DNA of 64,000 nucleotides from CAYYVK01 sp964475145 (GTDB lineage Archaea > Aenigmatarchaeota > Aenigmatarchaeia > CG10238-14 > SCSR01), in contig CAYYVK010000001.1 in assembly GCA_964475145.1 (NCBI GenBank), positions 13,292 through 77,291 of the forward strand, read 5' to 3'. The notes under the pieces were generated by a model. That model saw only the letters and a program-made list of their open reading frames with translations, had not been told where the DNA came from and ran no database searches. The position numbers and the translations under genes are program-made. Below, piece after piece: positions 8,452 through 17,305 of the stretch; position 1 is the stretch's first letter, and each line of letters starts with the position of its first letter.

Positions 8452-9774
8452 ATGGATAAGTTGAAGAGAACGCTCAGTCTTTTTGAAGCTATAATGTATG
8501 GTATAGGTGTAATTGTAGGAGTTGGTGTTTATACTCTCATCGGCAAAGCTTCCGGATTTGCTGGAAATGCTATATGGCTTGCTTTTGTTCTAGGAAGTTT
8601 CATAGCTATCTGCACTGGACTAAGCTATGCTGAACTTTCCTCCATGTTTCCCAAATCTTCAGCAGACTATTACTATGCAATGAAAGCTTTCAGAAATAGG
8701 GTCCTGGCCTTTCTCATCTCTTGGCTCTTGATTTTTGCAGGACTTATGGGAGTAGCTACAGTCTCACGCGGCTTTGGTGGCTATGCTAAAGGACTTACCA
8801 ATATAGACGAAACTGTACTTTCTATACTCCTTATAATCTTTATTTCCTTCGTAGCTATAAGAGGAATAAAGATTTCTTCTACACTCAACGTTTTCCTTGT
8901 AACCTTAACTATTTTTGGGTTATTGATTGTTATAGGATTTGGAATGAAACACTTCGGCTCAGTAAACTATTTTTATTCACCATACGGAATAAACGGTGTA
9001 TTACTGGCTGCTCCTATAATCTTCTTTGCCTTTCTAGGTTTTGAAAATATTGTAAGCATTGCTGAAGAAACTAAGTCACCAAGAAAGAATATTCCAAGAG
9101 CAATAATTGGCTCTCTTACAATAACTACAATTCTGTATATTTTAGTCTCTTTGTCTATCGTAAGTCTAGTAGGGTGGCAAGCTTTAGCAAATTCAGACGC
9201 GCCACTAGCACTAGCAGTAGAAAAGGAAAGCAGACTAGGAAGCTTTATCGTCTCGCTGATAGCTTTGACCGCAACTTCGACGACAGTCCTTGGCTTGATC
9301 ATTTACCTATCAAGAATTGTATACGGAATTGCAAAAGAAGGGTCTTTACCAAAGTTTCTTGCATTAGTTCATCCCACTTACAAAACACCATGGACAGCTA
9401 TAATCCTTGTTGCAACCTTTTCTATCCTTTTTCTGTTTTTAGGCGATATGGTCTCTACCGCATCTTTAGCTACTTTTTCAACTTTAACAGCGTTCATAGC
9501 TGTTAACCTTGCGGTAATTCGATTGAGGAGGCATAACATCCGAAGAAAGTTTAAAGTACCTCTAAACTTTAGGAATTTACCCATCCCATCTCTTCTTGGA
9601 ATTCTACTCTGCTTTTTTATGCTTTCCAACGTAACTTTGGAAGTTTTTAAAGTAGGAATCTTGGTAATCCTTACAGGAATATTATACAGCCTCCTCATAG
9701 ATAGAATACTAAAATGGCTAAAATTTTGGAAAAATTTAAAACGTGAACTACAGAAAATCTCTAGAAACTTCTAG
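8452..9774 (+). CDS. APC-family amino acid permease
   Basis: A 440-residue protein with about 12 membrane helices. The first helix carries the family hallmark GIGVIVGVGVYTLIGKASG and helix six FFAFLGFENIVSIAEETKSPRKNIPRAI, both typical of amino acid/polyamine/organocation permeases. It probably imports or exchanges amino acids, which would suit an organism with limited biosynthesis (inference). The 3' end overlaps the convergent GAPDH gene by four bases. Confidence 0.9.
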   Translation: MDKLKRTLSLFEAIMYGIGVIVGVGVYTLIGKASGFAGNAIWLAFVLGSFIAICTGLSYAELSSMFPKSSADYYYAMKAFRNRVLAFLISWLLIFAGLMGVATVSRGFGGYAKGLTNIDETVLSILLIIFISFVAIRGIKISSTLNVFLVTLTIFGLLIVIGFGMKHFGSVNYFYSPYGINGVLLAAPIIFFAFLGFENIVSIAEETKSPRKNIPRAIIGSLTITTILYILVSLSIVSLVGWQALANSDAPLALAVEKESRLGSFIVSLIALTATSTTVLGLIIYLSRIVYGIAKEGSLPKFLALVHPTYKTPWTAIILVATFSILFLFLGDMVSTASLATFSTLTAFIAVNLAVIRLRRHNIRRKFKVPLNFRNLPIPSLLGILLCFFMLSNVTLEVFKVGILVILTGILYSLLIDRILKWLKFWKNLKRELQKISRNF

Positions 9775-10808
9775 TGCTTTATTCCTAGTGACCTATTTGT
9801 TTTTTCTATAGATTTAAACTTATCTCTTTCCAGCTCAAACATCGCTCTTATCGCATCTACGTTCTCTGGCACAACTATAGCTTCCTGATGCACCATGTGT
9901 CCCCAATACACATCCTTACCTTTAGCAGCTACAAGCTCTTCTATCACAGCAACTTCATACATATCGCTCCTTATTCTACCTAAATCTCTAAATTTTTCCA
10001 AAATTTTTGCAGTAGAAGTATATCCCTCACTTCCCTTGAATGTGAGAATTCTAGAACCATTCCTGAAAACTTCCAATAGCTTTTCTGTAGTTGTTTCTTT
10101 TTTAACTTTTGCATGAATCATATGGAAGTGTGCAAGTGTTGTTGGAACTTTGACAGCCATGCTTGTTATGTTTAGGTTTGGTAGAACAGTCTTCACGTCT
10201 GGAGCATGGTGTGAAGGAATCTTTAAATCTGGTGTTATCGCATTTATTGGACCTTTTTCATCCTCCCACGGGTCTGCTGCTCTTCTTACCAAAGCTGCAA
10301 AGACTTCCTCTACTCCAAAGTTTTCCTCTACTGTAAAAATAGTCCTGACTAGAGAGGTTGTATTACAACTAACAACCCTAACAGAAGTTGCACCAAAAGC
10401 CTTTTCATAACTTGCTATTGCTGTAAAGCTTAAGTCAGCAACATGTGCCTTTTCACCACCCTGAAATACTTGCTTTACCTTGTACTTTTGATAAAGTGGT
10501 TTAAGAGTTTCACCTACACCTTCTGAAGTACAATCTACAACTACATCCACTTCCCCACTTGCTAGAAGTTCTTCTAAAGTACCGTTCACTATCATTCCTG
10601 CATTTCTCATAGCTTCTAAAGAGTTTTGATTAGCTGCCCAAAGGTCTACGCCGTATAAAGGTGCTCCTGGTTCTAAAACTGTTTTTAAGACGAAAGAAGG
10701 AGATCTTGTAGATATGCCGATGAGCTTCATGTCATCTTGAAGTCTTATTGCATGAGCAACTCTTTTCCCTATAGTCCCTATACCATTAACAACTACTCTC
10801 ACTGGCAT
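9771..10808 (-). CDS. gap: Type II glyceraldehyde-3-phosphate dehydrogenase
   Basis: A 345-residue archaeal-type GAPDH. The Rossmann start VRVVVNGIGTIGKRVAHAI is followed by GISTRSPSF, the FQGGEK segment and catalytic Cys148 in RVVSCNTTS. It interconverts glyceraldehyde 3-phosphate and 1,3-bisphosphoglycerate and so joins the 3-phosphoglycerate supply from the RubisCO route at 46-49 kb. It lies 26 bases after the NAD(P)HX dehydratase gene on the same strand, probably in one operon. Confidence 0.97.
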   Translation of the reverse strand: MPVRVVVNGIGTIGKRVAHAIRLQDDMKLIGISTRSPSFVLKTVLEPGAPLYGVDLWAANQNSLEAMRNAGMIVNGTLEELLASGEVDVVVDCTSEGVGETLKPLYQKYKVKQVFQGGEKAHVADLSFTAIASYEKAFGATSVRVVSCNTTSLVRTIFTVEENFGVEEVFAALVRRAADPWEDEKGPINAITPDLKIPSHHAPDVKTVLPNLNITSMAVKVPTTLAHFHMIHAKVKKETTTEKLLEVFRNGSRILTFKGSEGYTSTAKILEKFRDLGRIRSDMYEVAVIEELVAAKGKDVYWGHMVHQEAIVVPENVDAIRAMFELERDKFKSIEKTNRSLGIKH

Positions 10809-10834
10809 GTTTATAATTTTAAACTTTCTTCCTA

Positions 10835-11674
10835 TTAAGCTTTTATTACGCGAGAAATTTGCTCTATCAGGTCTGTAGGCAGCATTCCCTCCCCGTATTG
10901 CTTGGCTGCCAATTCTCCAGCTTTACCGTTTATGTAAGCAGCTGCACAAGCAGCAATAAATGTCTCAACCTTTCTAGCTAGAATGGCTGCGCATATCCCT
11001 GCAAGAGTATTGCCAAAACCAGCTTTAGTCATCAAAGGAGTTCCTGTCTTGTTAATTGCAACCTCTTTACCGTTTGAAATAACATCTATATGACCTTTAA
11101 GTATGATTGTTGCTCCCAACTCTGCTGCAACTTTTCTTACAGTTTCTGCTCTTTTCTTTAGGTCTGTTGAGACCTTCTTTCCTGACAAGACATAGAACTC
11201 AAAAGAATGAGGAGTAAGAACAAAATTTTCTTTTATCACTTCTTTGTTTTTGGCAATAGCATAGAGTGCATCATCGTCAATTACACAAGGAACTTTAACT
11301 TCCTTCAAGAATTCTGTTATTGCAGAAAGTACATGCTCGCTTCTTGTTAAACCTCCACCTATCTCTACTGCAGTTCTTTTGTTCAAAATCTCTAAAAGCT
11401 TACTAACATGCCTTATCTCTAGAAATTCTCCTTCAAGAGGATAAGTCATGATGTTTGGCGAATGTGTGGCAATTATTCTTGCAGCTTCTTGAGGTGCAGC
11501 AACGGTCACCCAATCCACCCCTGCACGATAAGCAGCAAGACCAACTAATACAGGCGTTGTTGGGTATATCTTACTTCCACCCACCACAAGAAGATTGCCA
11601 AAGTCATGCTTCCTTGCCCAATCAGGTCTTTTCTTGTATATATGCTTGAGCAAGGATTTACCAACAACTTCCAT
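10835..11674 (-). CDS. nnrD: ADP/ATP-dependent NAD(P)HX dehydratase
   Basis: A 279-residue ribokinase-fold enzyme that repairs hydrated NAD(P)H. Seen: KHDFGNLLVVGGSKIYPTTPVLVG, IGGGLTRSE, VLTPHSFEFYVLSG, ATIILKGHIDVI and the catalytic glycine-rich TKAGFGNTLAGI. The epimerase half (NnrE) found fused in many organisms is absent. GAPDH is the classic source of NADHX by a side reaction, so this gene directly upstream of gap makes metabolic sense. Confidence 0.92.
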   Translation of the reverse strand: MEVVGKSLLKHIYKKRPDWARKHDFGNLLVVGGSKIYPTTPVLVGLAAYRAGVDWVTVAAPQEAARIIATHSPNIMTYPLEGEFLEIRHVSKLLEILNKRTAVEIGGGLTRSEHVLSAITEFLKEVKVPCVIDDDALYAIAKNKEVIKENFVLTPHSFEFYVLSGKKVSTDLKKRAETVRKVAAELGATIILKGHIDVISNGKEVAINKTGTPLMTKAGFGNTLAGICAAILARKVETFIAACAAAYINGKAGELAAKQYGEGMLPTDLIEQISRVIKA

Positions 11675-11701
11675 AAGAAAAATTAGTGTTTTAGTAAATA
11701 T

Positions 11702-11803
11702 CTACTTTAGTATAATTACTCCTCTTCCCTTCCTCTTAAAGCCTTTTTTATATCCTTTATACCTTTTTTTCTTTTCTGGCAACTCTATAGTATCGACATC
11801 CAT
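11702..11803 (-). CDS. Possible 33-residue basic protein coupled to adenosyltransferase gene
   Basis: A short frame whose ATG (11801-11803) shares its A with the TGA of the upstream adenosyltransferase gene, and which ends at TAG 11702-11704. The product starts MDVDTIELPEKKK and is then strongly basic (KKGFKRKGRG). I recognise no family. Position and stop/start overlap are the only support; it may be a chance frame. Confidence 0.35.
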   Translation of the reverse strand: MDVDTIELPEKKKRYKGYKKGFKRKGRGVIILK

Positions 11804-12363
11804 CAATATTGTACCCCTTTTGTAGTTGGTATATCTTTCGGATGTTTAACATCTATTATTTCATTCACAAAATCTGACCTCTCTATAATCTCTTTAGGAG
11901 CATACCTTCCTGTTAGGACTAAGTCTGTTCTCTTAGGAAGTTTTTCTATAAGCTCAAGAAGCTCCTCAACTTTCAGAAGCTTTAGATGCAAAGCCAAGCA
12001 TACTTCGTCTAGAACCAGTAAATGAGGTTTTTCTTTCAGCATAATTTTCTTTGCAAACTCTAATCCTCTTCTTGCAAACTCTCTGTCTAATTCTTCCACA
12101 TTTCTTACTTTAAACGTGGCTTTCCCGTACTTTATCTTTCCTGTCTTATCATCTATTTTTAACCAACCAGGTCTACCAAACTGGTATATCTTGTAGTAAG
12201 GGTAAAGCATTTTTCTTATCTTGTATTCGCCTGTGTTTTTCCACCATTTGAGAAATTGAATTATAACAACTTTATGTTTGTGCCCAACAGAACGAAGAGC
12301 CAGCCCTAAAGCATTTGTAGTTTTTCCTGCGCCAGTTCCAGTGTATAAGTATACATAACCCAT
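11803..12363 (-). CDS. Cob(I)alamin adenosyltransferase (CobA/BtuR type)
   Basis: A P-loop enzyme of 186 residues that transfers the adenosyl group of ATP to cob(I)alamin, giving coenzyme B12. Seen: YLYTGTGAGKTTNALGLALR, then VVIIQFLKWWKNTGEY, LLVLDEVCLALHLKLL and LVLTGRYAPKEIIE, all typical of the family. I prefer the ATG at 12363; an ATG seven codons upstream (12384) is also open. The next minus-strand gene upstream is the B12-dependent ribonucleotide reductase, the likely consumer. Confidence 0.93.
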   Translation of the reverse strand: MGYVYLYTGTGAGKTTNALGLALRSVGHKHKVVIIQFLKWWKNTGEYKIRKMLYPYYKIYQFGRPGWLKIDDKTGKIKYGKATFKVRNVEELDREFARRGLEFAKKIMLKEKPHLLVLDEVCLALHLKLLKVEELLELIEKLPKRTDLVLTGRYAPKEIIERSDFVNEIIDVKHPKDIPTTKGVQY

Positions 12364-12392
12364 ATATCTTATTTTAATCATCATAAATTAAT

Positions 12393-12692
12393 TTGGTGGT
12401 CAAGATTCAGCTGTTGTTGACGATACTTGCACTAATAGATATAGCTGCTGGTTCTGCTTTAGTTTTCCGTCTATCCATCTTTTCATCCTACATCGGCTAT
12501 GCAATCCTTGTAAAAGGTGGGTGGACTGTTTTAAGCACGTTCAAAAGTGACTTTCTATTTTTGCTGATAGGTGTTCTAGACTGCATTGCTGCACTGATTT
12601 TACTTTTACCTAGTGCTTTAACTTCTCTTTCCTGGCTTGTAGGAATTTTAATTATGGTAAAAGGAGCTTGGTCTTTTCTATCTTCTCTCTAA
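12393..12692 (+). CDS. Small four-helix membrane protein
   Basis: A 99-residue hydrophobic protein starting at TTG 12393 or GTG 12396. Four membrane helices are visible, and the two halves look related: each ends with a VKGGW/VKGAW turn (YAILVKGGWTVLSTF and LIMVKGAWSFLSSL), suggesting an internal duplication of a two-helix unit. No family recognised. It lies on the opposite strand between the adenosyltransferase and reductase genes and overlaps the latter by four bases. Confidence 0.6.
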   Translation: MVVKIQLLLTILALIDIAAGSALVFRLSIFSSYIGYAILVKGGWTVLSTFKSDFLFLLIGVLDCIAALILLLPSALTSLSWLVGILIMVKGAWSFLSSL

Positions 12693-15600
12693 CTTAGTTC
12701 GCATACTTCACAAACGGATATACCCTCTCCTATTGGCTTCAGAACTTCCTGTTGTCTACTGCCTTGTCTGTAAACAGTAACACCTAAACATCCAAGGTCG
12801 TATGCAAGCATAAAAGCCTTTTCCACGTCATGAGGCGTAGCATCGTGTGGAAAGTTTATCGTTTTGCTTATACCATTGTCTACGAACTCTTGGAAGGCTG
12901 CTTGAATTCTTACATGCCATTCTGGTGAAATGTCATGAGCTGTAACGAAGATTCTTCTTATTCTCTCCGGTATTTCTTTTATGTGCTGAATGCTTGTAGA
13001 ACTTAAAACTTCTTTCAAAATTTTCTCGTCGTAAAATCCTTCTTCTATGGCAATTCTCTCAAAGTAAGGATTAACAACAATCAAGTTTGTTCCTAAACTC
13101 TCAGCCACATTTCTTATATAACCTATAGCAAAAAGTGGTTCTATGCCTTGAGAACAACCTGCTATCTCACTTATGCTTCCAGTAGGTGCTATAGTAGTTA
13201 CTGTAGCATTTCTCATTGCTTCATAACCAAGCTCATCCCATCTGCTACCTTTAAAGTTTGGAAAGCTACCTTTTTCCTTACCAAGCTCTACAGAAGTTTT
13301 CCTTGCTTCTTCTGTTATAAATTTCATCAATTCTCTTGCAGTCTTGAGAGCTTCTTCAGAATTGTAAGGAATTCTCAACAAAATTAACATGTCAGCAAAT
13401 CCCATTACACCCAAACCTATTTTCCTGTTTCCCTTTGTCATTTCCTCTATCTGCTTAATCGGATACTTATTGGCATCAATAACATTGTCTAAGAAACGAA
13501 CTGCTAGTTTTACTGTTTTTCTAAGCTTTTCCCAATCTATCTCGTACTTTCCTTCTACTTCTTTAACCATCTTAGAAAGGTTTATAGAGCCTAGATTGCA
13601 AGACTCGTAAGGCAAAAGAGGTTGTTCTGAGCAAGGGTTAGTAGACTCTATTTCACCCAACTTTGGTGTTGTGTTGCAATGCCTGTTTATCCTATCTATA
13701 AAAACTACACCAGGTTCACCATTCTTCCAAGCCATTGTAACTATTAAGTTCCAGATAGCTCTTGCTTTCAAGGTTTTAACTACTGCTTTGTTTCTAGGAT
13801 TGATTAGCTCAAAGTCCTTGTCATTTTTTACAGCATCCATGAATTTGTCCGTTATTGCCACAGAAATGTTAAAGTTTCTCAAAAATCCTTCTTGCTCTTT
13901 GCAAACTATAAAGTCTAATATATCTGGATGGTCCACTCGCAAAATTCCCATGTTGGCTCCACGACGTTTTCCCCCTTGTTTTATCTCTTCTGTTGCTGCA
14001 TTGAAAACTTTCATGAAGCTTATAGGTCCTGAAGCTGTGCCAGTAGTCGATTTTACTATATCACCTTTTGGCCTTAGACGAGAAAAGCTGAATCCGGTGT
14101 TGTGAACAAACACTAGGCCGTTGACACCAGCAAGATAATTCTGAAAATTCTCTACTGTTAAATCATAAAAGATTTTATCTTCTTTCGTTCTTGAAACCGA
14201 TTTTACAACCTCTAAAGATTCTACAAGTCTCAACAACTTTTCAAGTTGGCGTAGGTTTAAAACATTACCAACTTTTCTTAAAAACTTTACTAAAGTAGCC
14301 TTAGCAACAACACCTCTCTTATGCCACTGTCCGAGTGAAATTTTTTCACCATCAACAACAGCAATTGTCTGATTACCGTTGGTCTTGAATTCAACATCAG
14401 ACCCAGATAGTAACTTTTTAAATGATTCGAAATTTAACGGTAGTCCAAAACTTCCACCCTTATGATTTTCTAACAAAGTTTTAAGTTTCTCCCTTTTGTC
14501 GTTTCGCTGTAAGTTCATGCCTATGAGTTCATAAAACCTTAATAGCGAAGAATATTCCTCGACTTGCAAAACATAATCAACACCATCTTTTCTTTTTTTC
14601 TTTCTCATTCTTGCCTTTATTCCTATAGAGTTTAGAAAGTATGTAATCGCTTCTATCTGTTCTTCATTAATCATGGAGAGCTCAACACTAGGTTTGGAGC
14701 TAACATGCCCTTCTGCATCAAAAAGTCCTGTAATGAAAGAAAGTGTAGCATTTTTATTTTTATATACAGTTTCTCTTAGTTTAAGGTAGTACGAGATTAT
14801 TTCTTTGTTCTTTATATCAATGTAGAAAATGTTCCTATCTTTTTGGATCGAGTATCTTCTTCTAAACTTCTTCTCCAAATGTTTATTTATTTTTTCAAGC
14901 GTTTCTTTACAGTTGTCATAAATCCTCAATCTATCTGTTTCATAGCCAGCTGCTCTATTTCTATACCTTCCGATACTACCATCACCTACTATGAAGCCAG
15001 TCGTCCAATAATCGAAGTCAAAACTGGTCTTAACTTTTGGCGGAATAGCCCCTAAAATCATATCTCCTTTTTTAATCTCATCAGCTCTTTTTTGTACAAC
15101 TTCAAAATTCGGTGTCATTACAAGAAAGGGATGCCAAGCAGAAGTCAAAATCTTAGTACCTTTGTTAGTTTTTATTTCGTGTTTTTCTTCGCCATTGCTT
15201 AAAACATACTTCCAAATAAATTGGACTTTACCCCTTGCTAACTCTTTTGTTTTTGGATCAAAAGAGAAAACGAATATTTGCTTGTCTCTCACGTCAATTC
15301 CGTGTCTATTAAACTCTCCATCATAAAATTCTTTGTGCCTATTTTTCTCGTAGAACCTACTCATACTTAAAACATGAAACTCTCCATCATTTTCAAATAC
15401 AAGTTTAGCTCTTCCGTCTACACATCCTCCACCTGATTTTTGAACGATTGCCATAACTTTAAGAGCATCAAAAATACTTTCTATGCTATCTTCAACAGGT
15501 ATAACAAAACATGCAGATAAGTTAAGACCATCAGGAACTCCTGCGTTCATAAGCGTTGGTGAATTTGGCAGAAACTCTAGATTTGTCATCATCCTGTAAA

Positions 15601-16108
15601 ACTCCTCTTCTAGGCTTTTAATGTATTCCTCGTCTTTTCCGTACATCCTTTCGACTTCTGCTATAGCTTTGGCAACTCTCCTGAACATTTGCCCGGTAGA
15701 CTCTATTATCTTGCCGTTAACGTCTTTTCTCAGATACCTAGCTGCCAGAATTAATAAAGCATTTGTTGGTAGCTTCAACTCGTCCTCTACACCCAACATT
15801 GCTTTTATCCTTCTTGCCTCTGCCCTTTTTTGTCTGTACAAAATATATGCTTTAGCAGTCTTGTAATGTCCATTTTCTACAAGAACTTTTTCTACAAGAT
15901 CCTGAACTTGTTCAACAGTAGGAATATCTCCAGGCTTCAGTTGTTTTTCCAGCAACTCTACAACTTGTTTAGAAAGCTTTTCTGCTATTGTCCTATCCTT
16001 TCCACCTACAGCCTGGGCAGCCTTAAAAATTGCGTTAGTAATTTTTTCAGGCTCGAAGTCGACGATTCTTCCGTCTCTTTTTTTGATTTTAGAAATTGTC
16101 ATCAACAT
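12689..16108 (-). CDS. nrdJ: B12-dependent (class II) ribonucleotide reductase with intein
   Basis: A 1139-residue precursor; removal of the 442-residue intein leaves 697. It reduces ribonucleotides to deoxyribonucleotides using adenosylcobalamin. Parts in order: ATP-cone (residues about 4-95), the catalytic barrel with redox Cys200 (NLSACFVIPVEDS), thiyl Cys826 in NPCSE, partner Cys837 in YESCNLGSINLSK, APTGSISEIAGCSQGIEP, and a C-terminal CEVC pair that passes electrons. The intein sits in the nucleotide-binding loop KSGGG/TGFSFSRLRP. The adenosyltransferase nearby would provide the cofactor. Confidence 0.97.
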   Translation of the reverse strand: MLMTISKIKKRDGRIVDFEPEKITNAIFKAAQAVGGKDRTIAEKLSKQVVELLEKQLKPGDIPTVEQVQDLVEKVLVENGHYKTAKAYILYRQKRAEARRIKAMLGVEDELKLPTNALLILAARYLRKDVNGKIIESTGQMFRRVAKAIAEVERMYGKDEEYIKSLEEEFYRMMTNLEFLPNSPTLMNAGVPDGLNLSACFVIPVEDSIESIFDALKVMAIVQKSGGGCVDGRAKLVFENDGEFHVLSMSRFYEKNRHKEFYDGEFNRHGIDVRDKQIFVFSFDPKTKELARGKVQFIWKYVLSNGEEKHEIKTNKGTKILTSAWHPFLVMTPNFEVVQKRADEIKKGDMILGAIPPKVKTSFDFDYWTTGFIVGDGSIGRYRNRAAGYETDRLRIYDNCKETLEKINKHLEKKFRRRYSIQKDRNIFYIDIKNKEIISYYLKLRETVYKNKNATLSFITGLFDAEGHVSSKPSVELSMINEEQIEAITYFLNSIGIKARMRKKKRKDGVDYVLQVEEYSSLLRFYELIGMNLQRNDKREKLKTLLENHKGGSFGLPLNFESFKKLLSGSDVEFKTNGNQTIAVVDGEKISLGQWHKRGVVAKATLVKFLRKVGNVLNLRQLEKLLRLVESLEVVKSVSRTKEDKIFYDLTVENFQNYLAGVNGLVFVHNTGFSFSRLRPKGDIVKSTTGTASGPISFMKVFNAATEEIKQGGKRRGANMGILRVDHPDILDFIVCKEQEGFLRNFNISVAITDKFMDAVKNDKDFELINPRNKAVVKTLKARAIWNLIVTMAWKNGEPGVVFIDRINRHCNTTPKLGEIESTNPCSEQPLLPYESCNLGSINLSKMVKEVEGKYEIDWEKLRKTVKLAVRFLDNVIDANKYPIKQIEEMTKGNRKIGLGVMGFADMLILLRIPYNSEEALKTARELMKFITEEARKTSVELGKEKGSFPNFKGSRWDELGYEAMRNATVTTIAPTGSISEIAGCSQGIEPLFAIGYIRNVAESLGTNLIVVNPYFERIAIEEGFYDEKILKEVLSSTSIQHIKEIPERIRRIFVTAHDISPEWHVRIQAAFQEFVDNGISKTINFPHDATPHDVEKAFMLAYDLGCLGVTVYRQGSRQQEVLKPIGEGISVCEVCELS
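14099..15424 (-). mobile_element. Intein with LAGLIDADG homing endonuclease inside nrdJ
   Basis: In-frame insertion of 442 residues (precursor 229-670). It begins with Cys (CVDGRAKLVF), has block B at KILTSAWHPFLVM with the T-x-x-H motif, and ends VFVHN before Thr+1 of the host. The two endonuclease motifs are FIVGDGSIG (intein residue about 144) and FITGLFDAEGHV (about 230), so the homing nuclease looks intact with both acidic residues. Host residues close up as KSGGG-TGFSFS, the conserved reductase sequence, which fixes both borders. Confidence 0.96.
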
Positions 16109-16165
16109 AAGTTTTTGTTTATAGCTTAAAAACCTTTTCTGTTGTAGAAAAAATATTTTCCAAGT

Positions 16166-16756
16166 TTATTCTTCTACCCCAAAATCTTTTAGAGTATACT
16201 TAAACTCTGCATCTGACTTTATCTGCTTCCTTTCTTTCATGATTTCTCTTGTCAATAACATGCAGGCTGTAGCTAAAGATTTTTTACCCTTATTGTTCAT
16301 AGGAATTACTAAATCTATGTTTTTCGTCTCATGTCCTGTATCACACATTGCAACTATAGGAACTCTAGCTGTTACTGCCTCCTTTATAGCTTGTTGATCA
16401 ATCACAGGATCTACAACAAACATAACATCAGCCTCAAAATAGTCCTTGTAATGAGGGTTCGTGAGCATCCCAGGCATAAACCTACCAACCACAACTTTTG
16501 CTCCTATCAGTTCGCCAAACTTTTTTATAGCTTCTTGGGCTACAGGCTTTCTGCTTGCAACTACAATGTTTTTATGTCTTGCCAAGAATTTTGCAGCGAC
16601 TCTAATTCTCTCGTCTATCTCCCTTAGGTTTAAAACTGCTAACCCGTCAGCTCTTATCTTGTATATGAACTCTTTCATGTCTTTTGTCTTTTGTTTCATT
16701 CCTATATGGATTCCAGAAGCAAGATATTGTTGCTTGCTCAAGAGTAATTTTGCCAT
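16166..16756 (-). CDS. rps2: 30S ribosomal protein uS2
   Basis: A 196-residue protein with the archaeal uS2 features LASGIHIGMKQKTKDM, FIYKIRADGLAVLNLREID, VGRFMPGMLTNP and DVMFVVDPVIDQQAIKEA. It lies at the small-subunit head-body junction. It follows the eL15 gene with no gap (16756/16757), so both are probably co-transcribed. The usual archaeal neighbours of uS2 (enolase, RNA polymerase subunits) are not here. Confidence 0.96.
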   Translation of the reverse strand: MAKLLLSKQQYLASGIHIGMKQKTKDMKEFIYKIRADGLAVLNLREIDERIRVAAKFLARHKNIVVASRKPVAQEAIKKFGELIGAKVVVGRFMPGMLTNPHYKDYFEADVMFVVDPVIDQQAIKEAVTARVPIVAMCDTGHETKNIDLVIPMNNKGKKSLATACMLLTREIMKERKQIKSDAEFKYTLKDFGVEE

Positions 16757-17260
16757 TTATACACCTCTTGATTTTTTGCCAGCAGACGTCAAACCGCGAA
16801 ACACCCTACCTTTATGCGTCGGTCTGCATATCCAGTTTATCTTTGGGTCATTCTTTATGCTTGGATTGTTAGGATCGACCAGAATGACTTCAAACCATTT
16901 ATAAGTGCCATCTTCACCAACAGGATAACTGTTCAAAACTTCAAGGTTTGGAAACTTCCTAGCTGCTTTCTCTTCTGCCTGCCATTGCAAACTTTTACCA
17001 GGTGTAAATTTGACAAGACCTGCCTTGCTAGGTTTTCTTCCTCTCCTTCCATACAAAGGTCTTCTTCTACCACCCTTTCTTACCCTCACTCTGCAGAGGA
17101 CAAAACCAGGCTTTGCCTTGTAGCCTAAAGCTCTTGCCCTGTCTAAGCGTGTAGGTTTTTCTACTCTTTCGACTACATTCTGCTTCCTCCACAGGATTAG
17201 CTTTGAAGCTAAGTTTTTCTGCCAGTTTTCTCTTAAATGCTGGTATAGGCCTTTTACCAT
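16757..17260 (-). CDS. rpl15e: 50S ribosomal protein eL15
   Basis: A 167-residue strongly basic protein matching archaeal/eukaryotic eL15: [62 protein letters not shown], and the closing [19 protein letters not shown]. It is absent from bacteria, so it confirms an archaeal origin. It is the first gene of a two-gene minus-strand unit with uS2. Confidence 0.97.
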   Translation of the reverse strand: MVKGLYQHLRENWQKNLASKLILWRKQNVVERVEKPTRLDRARALGYKAKPGFVLCRVRVRKGGRRRPLYGRRGRKPSKAGLVKFTPGKSLQWQAEEKAARKFPNLEVLNSYPVGEDGTYKWFEVILVDPNNPSIKNDPKINWICRPTHKGRVFRGLTSAGKKSRGV

Positions 17261-17305
17261 ACGCTCGCCCTTAGTATTTGTATTGTTTTGTTTTTAAATT
17301 TAAAC

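Noticed and set aside
14843..15055. Plus-strand open frames across the reductase/intein gene
   Set aside because: They are shadows of a long, well-conserved minus-strand gene and encode nothing recognisable.
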